Assembly (NCBI GenBank): GCA_020746835.1
Contig: JAGPNK010000004.1
Coordinates: 1,922,001 to 1,986,000 of the forward strand
Direction: 5' to 3'
Length of the DNA stretch: 64,000 nucleotides
Origin: Stachybotrys elegans
Lineage: Eukaryota > Ascomycota > Sordariomycetes > Hypocreales > Stachybotryaceae
A model generated the notes under the pieces. That model saw nothing but the letters and a program-made list of their open reading frames with translations. It had not been told where the DNA came from and searched no databases. Position 1 is the stretch's first letter, and each line of letters starts with the position of its first letter. The translations under genes were made by a program, and so were the position numbers. Shown in pieces: positions 55,290 to 64,000 of the stretch.

Positions 55290-56366
55290 ATGTCTACTCC
55301 CACCCGCTCCATGATGGCCGCCCTCGTTGGCGCTGCCACTGTTGCTGCCCACGGCCACGTCAACAACATCATTGTCAACGGCGTCTCCTACGCCGGCTAC
55401 GATGTCTCCAGCATGCCGTACCAGGCCAACCCTCCCGTCGTCGTCGGCTGGAAGAACACGGCCACCGACAACGGCTTCGTCGCCCCCGACGCCTTTGGCA
55501 CCTCGGACATCATCTGCCACCGCAATGGTGAGAACGCCCAGGGCCGCGCCCAGGTCGCTGCCGGCGACAGCGTCTTCCTCCAGTGGGACACCTGGCCCGA
55601 GTCCCACAAGGGCCCCGTCATCGACTACCTCGCCTCTTGCGGCTCTGAGGGTTGCGCCACTGTTGATATGACCTCGCTCGAGTTCTTCAAGATCTCCGAG
55701 GTTGGCCTCGTCGACGGCGCCAGCGGCCCTGGCACCTACGGCTCTGACCTGCTCATTGCCAACGGCAACGGCTGGATGGTCAAGATCCCCGACAACATTG
55801 CCCCTGGCCAGTACGTCCTCCGCCACGAGATCATTGCCCTGCACAGCGGCGGCCAGGAGAACGGCGCCCAGAACTATCCCCAGTGCATCAACCTCGAGAT
55901 CACGGGCTCCGGCTCCGAGACCCCCGCCGGTGTGCGCGGTACGGAGCTGTACTCTGCCAGCGACGACGGCATCCTCTTCAACATCTACACGCCTCTCGAC
56001 TCCTACCCCGTCCCCGGCCCTGCCCTGATCGCTGGTGCTTCCCCCATCACCGAGCAGAGCGCCTCTGCCGCTGCTTCCACCGGCACGCCCACCACTGGCG
56101 CTGGCTCCGGCTCTCCCCCTCCTGCTCCTACGGATGCCCCCGCGCCTACCAGCGCTCCCGCTCCCACCTCTGCCCCGGCTCCCTCCAGCTCGAGCGCCCC
56201 CGCCACCACGGCCATCGCTCCCAGCACCACCAGCGTTGCCCCCCAGCCCACCTCTACTGCCGCTCCTCCCGCTACTTGCGCCGCCAAGAAGAGCAAGCGT
56301 TCCAAGAAGGTGCGCCGCCACGCCCGCGATGTCAAGTCTCGCAACGTGGCTCCCATCCGTGCCTAA
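55290..56366 (+). CDS. AA9 lytic polysaccharide monooxygenase
   Basis: Secreted copper enzyme that cleaves cellulose or related glucans oxidatively. A single exon codes 358 residues. The signal peptide (1-20) ends in Ala-Ala so that the mature protein begins with His21 ([11 protein letters not shown]). The copper histidine brace is His21 and His106 (in WPESHKGPV), with axial Tyr196 in NYPQCIN and the helper His185 in IALHSGG. The catalytic domain ends near residue 245. A Pro/Ala/Ser/Thr-rich linker follows (about 260-335), and then a very basic Lys/Arg tail (about 335-358) instead of a CBM1. The first in-frame ATG with a signal peptide is at 55290. Confidence 0.96.
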   Translation: MSTPTRSMMAALVGAATVAAHGHVNNIIVNGVSYAGYDVSSMPYQANPPVVVGWKNTATDNGFVAPDAFGTSDIICHRNGENAQGRAQVAAGDSVFLQWDTWPESHKGPVIDYLASCGSEGCATVDMTSLEFFKISEVGLVDGASGPGTYGSDLLIANGNGWMVKIPDNIAPGQYVLRHEIIALHSGGQENGAQNYPQCINLEITGSGSETPAGVRGTELYSASDDGILFNIYTPLDSYPVPGPALIAGASPITEQSASAAASTGTPTTGAGSGSPPPAPTDAPAPTSAPAPTSAPAPSSSSAPATTAIAPSTTSVAPQPTSTAAPPATCAAKKSKRSKKVRRHARDVKSRNVAPIRA

Positions 56367-56661
56367 GCGGATGTTGATTTGAACGAGTCCCTGAAATGAT
56401 CTGGGTGATGGAAGGGGTCACTGTTAGTTTTCTATTGTATATATAGCCTTATGCGCCCTGGATGGGTGTTATGAAAATAGAGTCTGAAAAGACATGGTTG
56501 ATGAAGGCTTCTATATTGCAAATCCGTGATCATGTATTAAAGTATTATATGTAAGTCTCGCCTGCTCGTTGATATCGTATCCACCTACAGCTACATGTCC
56601 AGCAAAAGCCATCTTGAAGATACTCAATTCAACAAAACGCCTGCTTATCCGCACAGAAGAC

Positions 56662-57420
56662 TCATAGCAAAAGGAAACCCACGGCAGCCACACCAACGAC
56701 AGCCGCCATAGCCATACCCGCCCCCCTCGAAGCAGCACCGCTATCCCTATCGCTCGAGCTCCCCGTTCGGCGGGCCGCAGCCTGCCTCGTAACCGAAGCC
56801 ACAAAGTCCGTACACACCCCCAACGTCCTCAGCCTCTGCTCAAAACCGCTGTTGCTCTTGCACGCCGAGATGGCGCTCCTCAGCAGGGGCTCGGCGGACC
56901 GCGTAAAGGCCTCAAAGTTGGCGCTCCACGCCGAGGAAAAAGGCTCCGCGAGCGGGCCCCTGACCCTGAACATGCCGCAGTCGGCAATGACGTCGTTGAG
57001 GACGACGTCGTTGTCGGAGATGTACTCCTCCACGCCATTCAAGAGCTCGGCCTCCTCGGGGCTCTGCGTGGGGGGGTTGTTCATGTAGTTCTCGTAGCGC
57101 TGGGAGGCGGATCGGCAGCGCCTCTGGTCCTCTTCGCTGCCGCCGCGGTGCGAGCCTACGGGCACCGGGCGGGCGGGGACCGGGCGGGCGGGCGAGCGTT
57201 GGAAACCGTCGTCGTCGTCGTCGTCGTTTCTGCTTCCGCCCCTTCTGCCTCCGCTACTTCCGCCCCTGCCGCCTCCTCCGCCTCCTCCCCTGAGTGCCGT
57301 GAAGGGCCTCTCCCTGATGGTGATGATGTGCCTGATGAGGACGTCGACGCGGGGGGTGTCGGAAGCGTTGACTGTGTAGACGGCAGCAAGGGCAGCGAAG
57401 ACCAATGTTTTGATGTGCAT
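56662..57420 (-). CDS. secreted, probably GPI-anchored protein, unknown
   Basis: A single-exon protein of 252 residues. Residues 1-19 form a signal peptide (MHIKTLVFAALAAVYTVNAS). A poly-Gly/Arg stretch and a run of six Asp follow (about 43-75), then an Arg/Pro repeat (PARPVPARPVPV), a Cys-containing helical domain (about 95-215; four Cys spaced through it) and a C-terminal hydrophobic helix (about 232-252) preceded by Ser/Asp/Gly residues, the layout of a GPI signal. The frame has no other ATG with a signal sequence. Cell-surface location is inferred; function unknown. Confidence 0.72.
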   Translation of the reverse strand: MHIKTLVFAALAAVYTVNASDTPRVDVLIRHIITIRERPFTALRGGGGGGGRGGSSGGRRGGSRNDDDDDDGFQRSPARPVPARPVPVGSHRGGSEEDQRRCRSASQRYENYMNNPPTQSPEEAELLNGVEEYISDNDVVLNDVIADCGMFRVRGPLAEPFSSAWSANFEAFTRSAEPLLRSAISACKSNSGFEQRLRTLGVCTDFVASVTRQAAARRTGSSSDRDSGAASRGAGMAMAAVVGVAAVGFLLL

Positions 57421-58299
57421 GATAGATGTGTGAACGGGAGACTGGGAGGATCTTCTGGTTCCTCTCTTGATGAGAAAGGTATTGCGAAAAGAATATGTTA
57501 AAGTGTATGTTCTGCTGTACATGCAAGATCATCAAGAAGAGTAGACATGCCTATTTATCAACCCACCGTAGCGCCAGTGTATGCCCCCAGAACAACGGCA
57601 CAAACAAAGCTTGAGACGCAACATTTCTAGGCGCGAGTCAAATTAAGAGGCAAACTGAGGCGTAGAAGGAGGAAACCCTGAAACGAAACCTCCAAGACTC
57701 TCGTTTATTGGCAGTATGGGGATGAGTAAGGCTGAGGTTGGCTTCGATTTAGACTATGCAAGGGGGGGAAAGTGTTTCCAAAGCGTCTTGAGGGGACGCA
57801 GCCGAGTTTTGTTTCAAGCGGCACGGGAAAAGCCAAAACGAGGCCGAGCCAACGAGTTGGTCATCCCATTCGAGGTGTTGGTGGTGAAATATGCCCTCCT
57901 GTATCGGCAATAAAGAGGCACGGAAACCACAAGGATCCCCAGCTGCACGTATTTGCTGGTATTAAGTGATGAAGGTATGGTGGCAGAATCCTTCCTACCA
58001 GGCGTTTTCCCACTGCCTTTTTTTCTTCTTTTTTTTCCTTTGAGGGCTTTTTTTGAAGGTGGCGCAAGTTGGAGATGCTGCAACAATACCTCTCCGTCGG
58101 GAGCGATGAGAGACCGCCGGGACCGGCTCAAGTCCGGCCCACCCGGAGCCACTTACGGCGACGCAGTTGAACCTTCCGCACATCAACGGACATCGACACA
58201 CACCAAACGTCTTTGAAACATTGCCATCACCACGTGAGAGACGAAACAAGGATAAGCCATAAAACAAAAGAAGAAAAGGAAGAAAGGCGTCACGAAACC
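57421..58299. other. intergenic region
   Basis: About 880 bases between divergent genes, including a T-rich run at 58018-58055. Frames at 57716-58216 have no support. No gene is called. Confidence 0.5.
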
Positions 58300-59578
58300 A
58301 TGGTCCTCGTCCAGGTCGTCCCCCACAAGCCCCTCCAGGGCCACAAGCTCCTCGTCCTCGTGCCCGGCGGCCCCCCTCCCTCCTCGCTCGACAGGATCCG
58401 CAGGGCCTTCCCCGGCCTCGAGGTCGTCTGCCGCGAAAAGGCGTGGGCCGACGCCGACGCCGCGGCCGGCGTGCCCGACGACGACTGGAAGGACACGACG
58501 ATCCTCGTCACGGGCAGCGCCCTGCCCACGCGCGACGTCGCCCCCAAGCTGCAGTACGTCCAGCTCATGAGCGCCGGGGCGAACCACGTCCTCGACCACC
58601 CCATGTTCAAGGAGCCCGACGTGGCGTTTTGCACGGCGAACGGTGTCCATGGGTACGTCCCCCTCCCGTCTTTCTTGTCCGCGATGATGCAATCCCAGGC
58701 TTCCCCGCAGTTGCAGTTGGCTGACAATATCAAACCAGGCCTCAGATTTCCGAATGGGTGATTGCCACGTTTCTAGCTCTTCAACACCACAGCAAGTCCC
58801 GCTCATTTTATATTCTCTTCTTCTTCTTCTAACGAGCTTTGTAGTCCCGCAATATCTTGATCAGCAAAAGCAGGGCCTATGGAAGCGAGTGGACCAGCCC
58901 GTCGTTGATTCCGTCAAGAAACGAGTGTACGCATACCCAGGCACGAGACTACCCACCACGCAGCTAATCAGAAGCAGGGGAATCCTGGGCTATGGAAGCA
59001 TCGGCAGGCAAGTCGCCCGCGTCTGCACAGCCATGGGCATGGACGTGCACGCCTACACGCTCCACGCCCGCTCCACGCCCGACTCGCGCCGCGACAGGTC
59101 CTACGCACCGCCCGGCACGGGCGACGTCGAGGGCAGCTTCCCGAGCAAGTGGTTCTCGGGCTCCTCGACGGCCGAGATGCACGAGTTCCTCGGCTCGGAC
59201 CTCGACCTCCTCGTCGTCTCGCTGCCCCTGACGCCCAAGACGCAGGGCCTCCTCTCCAAGCCCGAGTTCGAAGTGCTGAGCAAGAAGAGGACCTTTATCA
59301 GCAACATCTCGCGCGGCCCCATCGTCAACACCGAGGACCTGATAGAGGCGCTGGAGAATGACGTGATCCAGGGCGCCGCGCTCGACGTGACGGATCCGGA
59401 GCCGCTGCCGGAGGGGCACAAGCTGTGGAACACCAAGAACCTCATCATCACGCCGCACACGAGTGGCCTATCGACAGCGTACCTGGAGCGTGTGCTGGAT
59501 ATCTTGCTGCTGAATCTGCACCAGTTCAGCGAGGGCAAGGAGCTGATTAACAAGGTGAATAAAAAGGAGGGATATTAG
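58300..59578 (+). CDS. D-isomer 2-hydroxyacid dehydrogenase family protein
   Basis: NAD(P)-dependent dehydrogenase of 362 residues, cytosolic, acting on a 2-keto/2-hydroxy acid. Exons 58300-58652, 58739-58791, 58845-58926 and 58978-59578. The second intron seems to use a GC donor (A|GCAAGT) with a normal TAG acceptor; this gives the family-like reading ALQHHIPQYLDQQ. The catalytic core contains GILGYGSIGRQ (nucleotide-binding Gly-x-Gly-x-x-Gly), LPLTPKTQGLLS, the NISRGPIVNTEDLIEAL loop with the active Arg, the DVTDPEPLP loop with the active Glu and ITPHTSG with the active His. Substrate cannot be told. Confidence 0.88.
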
Positions 59579-60341
59579 GGGCTCATCACTCTGTCTCATT
59601 CCTCTTTTTCTACGTCGTTAGATTTTCTTCTTCAATTCCCTTATTCTTCGTGTTATTTTATTTTTATTTTTATTTCGACTACTAGGTATACAGGCTGGCC
59701 GAACCACACAGTTATTCCTTTCATTGATTTCCATCCAATACAGTATGAATTCAAGCAACGGCAGAGCCAACCAGCTCCCCGCACAGATAGGGATTGAAAA
59801 AGGAAGCTAGAAGCTACCGATAGCCCGAACTCCAAATTATGGAGGCGGGGAGAGTGGAGATGGACTCACTCACCCACTCACTCATTCACTCATCGCGTCC
59901 CGGCAGCATGACATGAGCCCAGTTTGACCATGAGACGGTCCTCGCACCCCATGAGTTGGAACGTTGAAAAACATACGTGGTACAATAAATACTACTCAAT
60001 TGCTTCATTCAAGTGAATCCCAATCAATCACTCGGCGAATTGGCCCGTCAATGCCTCTCAAGCCCCACGATTCAATGCCAATGCTTGTCCACCACGATAG
60101 GAAGGTGATCATCGCCCACAGCAAACAAACACCATGGATTCAAGATCCTGCCGCCGAACCGCACCACACCGCTGCTAGCCTTATCTCCAACAGCCTCTCC
60201 ATCTCTTGACCCGTAGAATTTACCCAGCGGGAACGAGGGGGGAGGGACATGAACCAATTCCCCCATATAAACACCACCGCCGCCACCTAACACAACCTCC
60301 CCTCTCCTCTCCTCACCTCACTACCCCAAACAACCATCACC
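59579..60341. other. intergenic region with simple repeats
   Basis: About 760 bases. Contains an ATTTT-type run at 59652-59676, an ACTC/CTCA repeat at 59864-59892, and a TATA box (TATAAA) at 60266-60271, about 70 bases before the next start codon. No gene is called. Confidence 0.55.
60266..60271 (+). promoter_or_regulatory. TATA box of hydrolase gene
   Basis: A perfect TATAAA 71 bases upstream of the start codon of the N-terminal nucleophile hydrolase gene, in a normal position for a fungal core promoter. Confidence 0.6.
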
Positions 60342-61376
60342 ATGCGCTCCCTCCTCCTCCCCCTCCTCCTCCTCGCCCCGGCAGGCCTCGCCGCCCCCTC
60401 CCCCGGCTTCCCCATGGCCATCAACACCTGGGGCGGCCCCTTCACCGCCGCCACCGACGCCGCCTTCCTGGCCCTCGCGCGCAACAACGTCTCGGCCCTC
60501 GACGCCGTCGAGCTCGGCTGCACCACCTGCGAGCGCAACCAGTGCGACGGCAGCGTCGGCTTCGGCGGCTCCCCCGACGAGAACTGCGAGACCACCCTCG
60601 ACGCCATGATCATGGACGGCCGCTCCATGAAGTCGGGCGCCGTCGCCGGCCTCCGCCGCGTCAAGAACGCCATCGCCGTCGCCCGCCACGTCCTCGACCA
60701 CACCACCCACACCCTCCTCGCCGGCGACCTCGCCACCGAGTTCGCCGTCCAGAGCGGCTTCCCCGCCGAGAACCTCACCACCGACGCCTCGGCCGACCGC
60801 TGCCGCGCATGGCGCGACGCCGGCTGCCAGCCCAACTACCGCGTCGCCGTCTCCCCCGACGCCGGCACCTCCTGCGGGCCCTACACGCCCCTCCCCGTCC
60901 GCGACGGCCTCGCCGCCCGCCACCAGGCCTCCCACGACACCATCTCCATCATGACCATCGCCCGCGACGGCTCCATGGCCGCCGGCACCACCACCAACGG
61001 CGCCTCCCACAAGGTCCCCGGCCGCGTCGGCGACGGGCCCATCACCGGCAGCGGCAGCTACGTCGACTCCGACGTCGGGGCCTGCGGCGCCACCGGCGAC
61101 GGTGACATCATGATGCGCTTCCTCCCCTGCTACCAGGCCGTCGAGAACATGCGCCGCGGCATGGATCCCACCGCTGCCGCCGAGGACGCCGTCCGCCGCA
61201 TGGTCGCCAAGTACCCCCAGGTCGCCAGCGGTCTCGTCGTCGTCAACAACAAGGGCGAGCATGGAGGCGCCGGCAGCGGCTGGACCTTTACCTACGCCTA
61301 CCGTGGCGGCTGCATGAAGGAGACCAGGGTCGTGTCGGTGCCGCCCGTCAACCCCCAGGCGGCCATGGAACTGTAG
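60342..61376 (+). CDS. N4-(beta-N-acetylglucosaminyl)-asparaginase-like hydrolase
   Basis: Secreted or vacuolar N-terminal nucleophile hydrolase of 344 residues, single exon. It matches the aspartylglucosaminidase group of the asparaginase-2 family, which frees Asn from the GlcNAc-Asn core of N-glycans. The signal peptide is residues 1-18 (MRSLLLPLLLLAPAGLAA). The proenzyme is expected to cut itself before Thr200 in HDTISIM, which becomes the nucleophile. GDGPITGSGSY and CGATGDGD (the substrate-binding loops) are in place. Third codon positions are nearly all C or G, stronger than in neighbours, so long open frames appear on both strands here. Confidence 0.96.
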   Translation: MRSLLLPLLLLAPAGLAAPSPGFPMAINTWGGPFTAATDAAFLALARNNVSALDAVELGCTTCERNQCDGSVGFGGSPDENCETTLDAMIMDGRSMKSGAVAGLRRVKNAIAVARHVLDHTTHTLLAGDLATEFAVQSGFPAENLTTDASADRCRAWRDAGCQPNYRVAVSPDAGTSCGPYTPLPVRDGLAARHQASHDTISIMTIARDGSMAAGTTTNGASHKVPGRVGDGPITGSGSYVDSDVGACGATGDGDIMMRFLPCYQAVENMRRGMDPTAAAEDAVRRMVAKYPQVASGLVVVNNKGEHGGAGSGWTFTYAYRGGCMKETRVVSVPPVNPQAAMEL

Positions 61377-61971
61377 ACGTACGTCATCTAGACTTGTGCA
61401 TTTAATAGAGAAATGACGAGATATGTCTGAGTGCTGCCATCTGCTTATTTCTCGCTGTTGGGCAGCAATGCGTCCAAAAAATGACCTGTATTGAGTATGT
61501 CGTCACGATGCTTCTCGAGGTTGCTAGGTCTCGTGCCATGAACCTTGCTAACGGCACCGTCGGTTTCAGTCAGCTTCAGCGTCAGCATCTCACCCATCTT
61601 GGGCTCTCACAATGACTTGGGCATGGTTGACTCATGAGTGACGCGAGAGAGGGGGAGAGAAAAAAACGCTCTGAGCGCCCTAATGTATTCTGCAGACTGG
61701 CTCTAATATCTCAAGACGAATGCGTCATGATGTTTTCAGTAGTATATGGCCATGATGGCTAAGTCCTCCGCTGCCAAACACCAAAACTCCGAAAAGAAAG
61801 CTATATGTTGATCGTGGCGTGATCATGACTCATTATATATGTTGAGAAGATGAAGAAACAAATACAAACTCCTACAGTCAGCCACCATCTTCCCATACGA
61901 ACCAATCCGTAACCTGTAAAACTACAGTAACAATGAGTGGTGTGGTCATCTCGCCTGCTGATATGCGCCTC
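61377..61971. other. convergent 3' region
   Basis: About 595 bases between the hydrolase gene and the stop of the next minus-strand gene. No gene is seen. Confidence 0.5.
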
Positions 61972-63728
61972 TCATGCAACAACCATCTCCTGCCTCTCCA
62001 TCTCACGCTCTCGCTTCGTCTTGAAGAGAGCCTTGAGCATGTTGTCGGAGCGGTGCTTGGGTCGGAACGAAATGTCCAGTTCGTCATCGCCCTTTCTGCT
62101 CTTGCCGTCCTCGATCGCCTTGGGCGCTCGCTTCGATCGAGTCGATCTCTTGCTGTGGCTGCTGCGCTCGCTGCCGGCGACGCTGCCGGCAACGCTCTCG
62201 GCGCCCTTGCTACTACGCCTCTCGGGAATCTCCCTCTCCTTCTCCTTACCCTTGTCCTTGCTGCTCTTATGGGTTTTAGACGTCTTGCTGGTCTTGGCTG
62301 TTTTGGATGTCTTGCTGGTCTTGTCGGTCCTTGTGCTTCGATGCGACCTGACGTCAAAGTCATCTTTGCCGTAGCGCTCCCGAGTTGCACGATCAGCCTG
62401 CGGAGTAATGAGTTCGAGATCGGCGCTCTCGTTCTCGCCGAACGGCTCAATTCCGCGTCGCCACGTCTCAATGGTGCTTAGCTCCTCCACCTCATCCAGC
62501 ACGAGAGCTTCATCCATGCCGGTGCTAACCTCGGTCTGAGTTCGGAGAGGAGCTGGACGGTCTGGTGGCACGCCCTCGTAGGCCAGGGCTTCCCGTGCCG
62601 CTCTTGCTTCCTTGACATTCTTGACAATCTTCCAGCCGCCAAACATGACAATGGTGCAGCCGACAGCAATGCCCGTGCCAATCAGGAACTGCGGCGAGGC
62701 GAGCAGAGCAAACACGGCCGGTGAGCTCCCTTTGAGCATAGCCAGCACTGCGGGTGAAACTTGCGCGACAGCCTTGGACAGGTCAGCCAGAGTCAGTGCG
62801 ACATTGGCCGCCGTATCCGGGCTGTCCTGAAGATGCTTGATGATGGAGGTAGCGCCGAACTGCAGGCAGTGCGCCTCGTCAAGAAGACCTTCGATCTTTC
62901 GGACGAGGGCCTGTGCGTCGGTTCCTTCGCTCTTGTAGCCAGGTTCAAGATCGTAACGAGTGGCCAGGTCAGGCGGCACGTTTCCATAGGCGAGATCCAT
63001 GTCAATCTCCTTCTGACGAGGGCGCGATAGTTGACCAGCAAGATGCGGGTCAGAACGGTTTCGCGGGACCATGACGCTTTGCCTGCTCTCGGTTGGAGCG
63101 ATGCTGCGCAGCTCGGCATGAGTGAGGTCCATCTTGGATAGGGCCATATCCCTAGGCAGGGTCTCTGCATAGGGGCTGCGATAGACCGCGGGAGGAGCTG
63201 GGGCTTTGCTGGGGGCGGTAGAGGAAACCTCACTCAGAGTCTTGAGGTTGTTCTCAGTAAGGGCTGGCCGACTTCGAGGGACTTGTCGTCGCGACTGCGT
63301 CCCTCGGGACTGGTAGCTCCGGACGGAGCCCACTTCGCTGTAGCCCTCATCATAGGAGCGCCTCGTACGCCGGTCGAAGTCGCGATCATAGTCGCGGTCA
63401 TAGTCGTTGCCGTGGCCGTATTCATAGTACTCCTCGTAGCTCTCGCGGCGAGGGGGGATTTGGCTCGTGTCAAAGGTCTGGGCACGCTGGAGGCCTCGCT
63501 CGGATCGGATCTGGGCCTTTTTCTCTTCGTAGGAAGCTTTGGCTTCCTTGAACAGCGAGACAAGCTGCTTTCCCTGTGAATTGTGTCAGCGACTGCGCCA
63601 TGGGCCATGCACCCAGATGCGATTGAGCGGTGGGTAAAACAGCGGGGTATTTTCTGAGGGGCAGAACATACAGTGCTGATGATCTTGCCTGAGTTGTTGA
63701 TGATGGTGATGGTCTGTTCCAGCGGCAT
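61972..63728 (-). CDS. conserved membrane protein with charged SKT-repeat tail
   Basis: A protein of 552 residues in two exons (63728-63672, 63573-61972) with a 98 bp intron. Exon 1 codes MPLEQTITIINNSGKIIST, which joins GKQLVSLFKEAKASY; the downstream frame has no ATG near its start, so this short first exon is needed. A Tyr/Asp/Arg-rich region (about 50-80) follows. The middle part (about 230-340) is helical with one hydrophobic segment (about 318-340, FLIGTGIAVGCTIVMFGG). The C-terminal 190 residues are very polar with repeated Thr-Ser-Lys/Lys-Thr-Ser units. No named family recognised. Confidence 0.8.
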
Positions 63729-64000
63729 GATGGGCGGTTGTGTCGGAGCGACACCTCGTCGGAGCGCTCGCAGATGTGTTGGATTCAAGTCAATCAGAAT
63801 CTTTTAAAGGACCAAGATAGGCGCGGCGGATGGATAAGTGAAGCAAGTTGAAACGGGGCCTGATCACACCTGCACCAGCCACCCCACCTTCAGTCTGTCG
63901 GTGAAGATCTCCCGGGACAGTGCTGGGTCCTAGTAAAGCCGCGATAAGACGCTAGGGAGTAATGGATAAATCGGGGATCTGGTGGCCCCTGCTAGCAATA
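63729..64000. promoter_or_regulatory. upstream region at right edge
   Basis: About 270 bases upstream of the last gene's start codon, probably its promoter and leader. No TATA box is evident. Confidence 0.45.

Noticed and set aside
55284..56321. 345-codon minus-strand frame opposite the AA9 gene
   Set aside because: Composition is Gly/Ala/Arg-rich shadow of a GC-biased gene; the plus strand has a complete AA9 domain with signal peptide.
60206..61262. Long frames of 299 and 313 codons overlapping the hydrolase gene
   Set aside because: They arise from extreme third-position GC; Arg/His or Gly/Val/Asp-only composition and no domain.

Overview
The window is nuclear DNA of a filamentous ascomycete, most likely a Sordariomycete. 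Genes carry 46-98 bp GT-AG introns with CTAAC/CTGAC-like branch sites. There is a solitary 5S rRNA gene, as in Neurospora-type genomes with dispersed 5S genes. The gene families present (HET domains, Zn2Cys6 regulator, AA9, GH74-CBM1, DUF7730, DUF7580, fungalysin) are typical of plant-biomass-using or plant-associated moulds. I resolve 28 protein genes and one 5S rRNA gene. There is no sign of bacterial, viral or intact transposon DNA.

Left part (0.9-15.3 kb) is a carbohydrate block. It holds a Zn2Cys6 regulator, a small secreted protein, and an intracellular GH2 beta-galactosidase. That enzyme is divergent from a lactose-permease-like MFS transporter across a shared 2.1 kb promoter, followed downstream by a secreted GH74 xyloglucanase with a CBM1. 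The GH2/transporter layout matches the known LAC4-LAC12 and bgaD-lacpA arrangement. The GH74 next to it suggests uptake and breakdown of galactosylated oligosaccharides (inference).

Middle part (15.6-36.8 kb) is mostly housekeeping: a nucleoside 2-deoxyribosyltransferase-like protein, an RGG-box protein, U1 snRNP factor LUC7, GPI transamidase subunit GPI16, an F-box-like protein, a secreted M36 fungalysin, glutathione-degradation subunit DUG2 and 3-isopropylmalate dehydrogenase LEU2 (seven exons). Between DUG2 and LEU2 sits a divergent pair of fungal-specific genes: an AcuF-type C2H2 zinc-finger protein whose coiled-coil reading frame is cut by an in-frame stop, and a DUF7580 protein.

Right part (37-64 kb) is accessory and secretory: the 5S rRNA gene, a nine-exon CYP65-like P450, two HET-domain genes with a DUF7730 protein near one of them, an amino-acid permease of the Mtr type, an S28 serine peptidase, a small membrane protein, KSH1 (first coding exon is only the start codon), an AA9 lytic polysaccharide monooxygenase, a GPI-anchored-like secreted protein, a D-2-hydroxyacid dehydrogenase with a GC-AG intron, an aspartylglucosaminidase-type N-terminal nucleophile hydrolase and a conserved single-pass membrane protein at the right edge.

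The most unusual readings are splicing features (9-nt microexon, ATG-only exon, GC-AG intron), a 5S gene with a paired compensatory change, and the broken zinc-finger gene with leftover coding-like frames downstream. I found no CRISPR array, tRNA gene or insertion element. All splice models were made by eye from splice signals and protein continuity, without transcript data.
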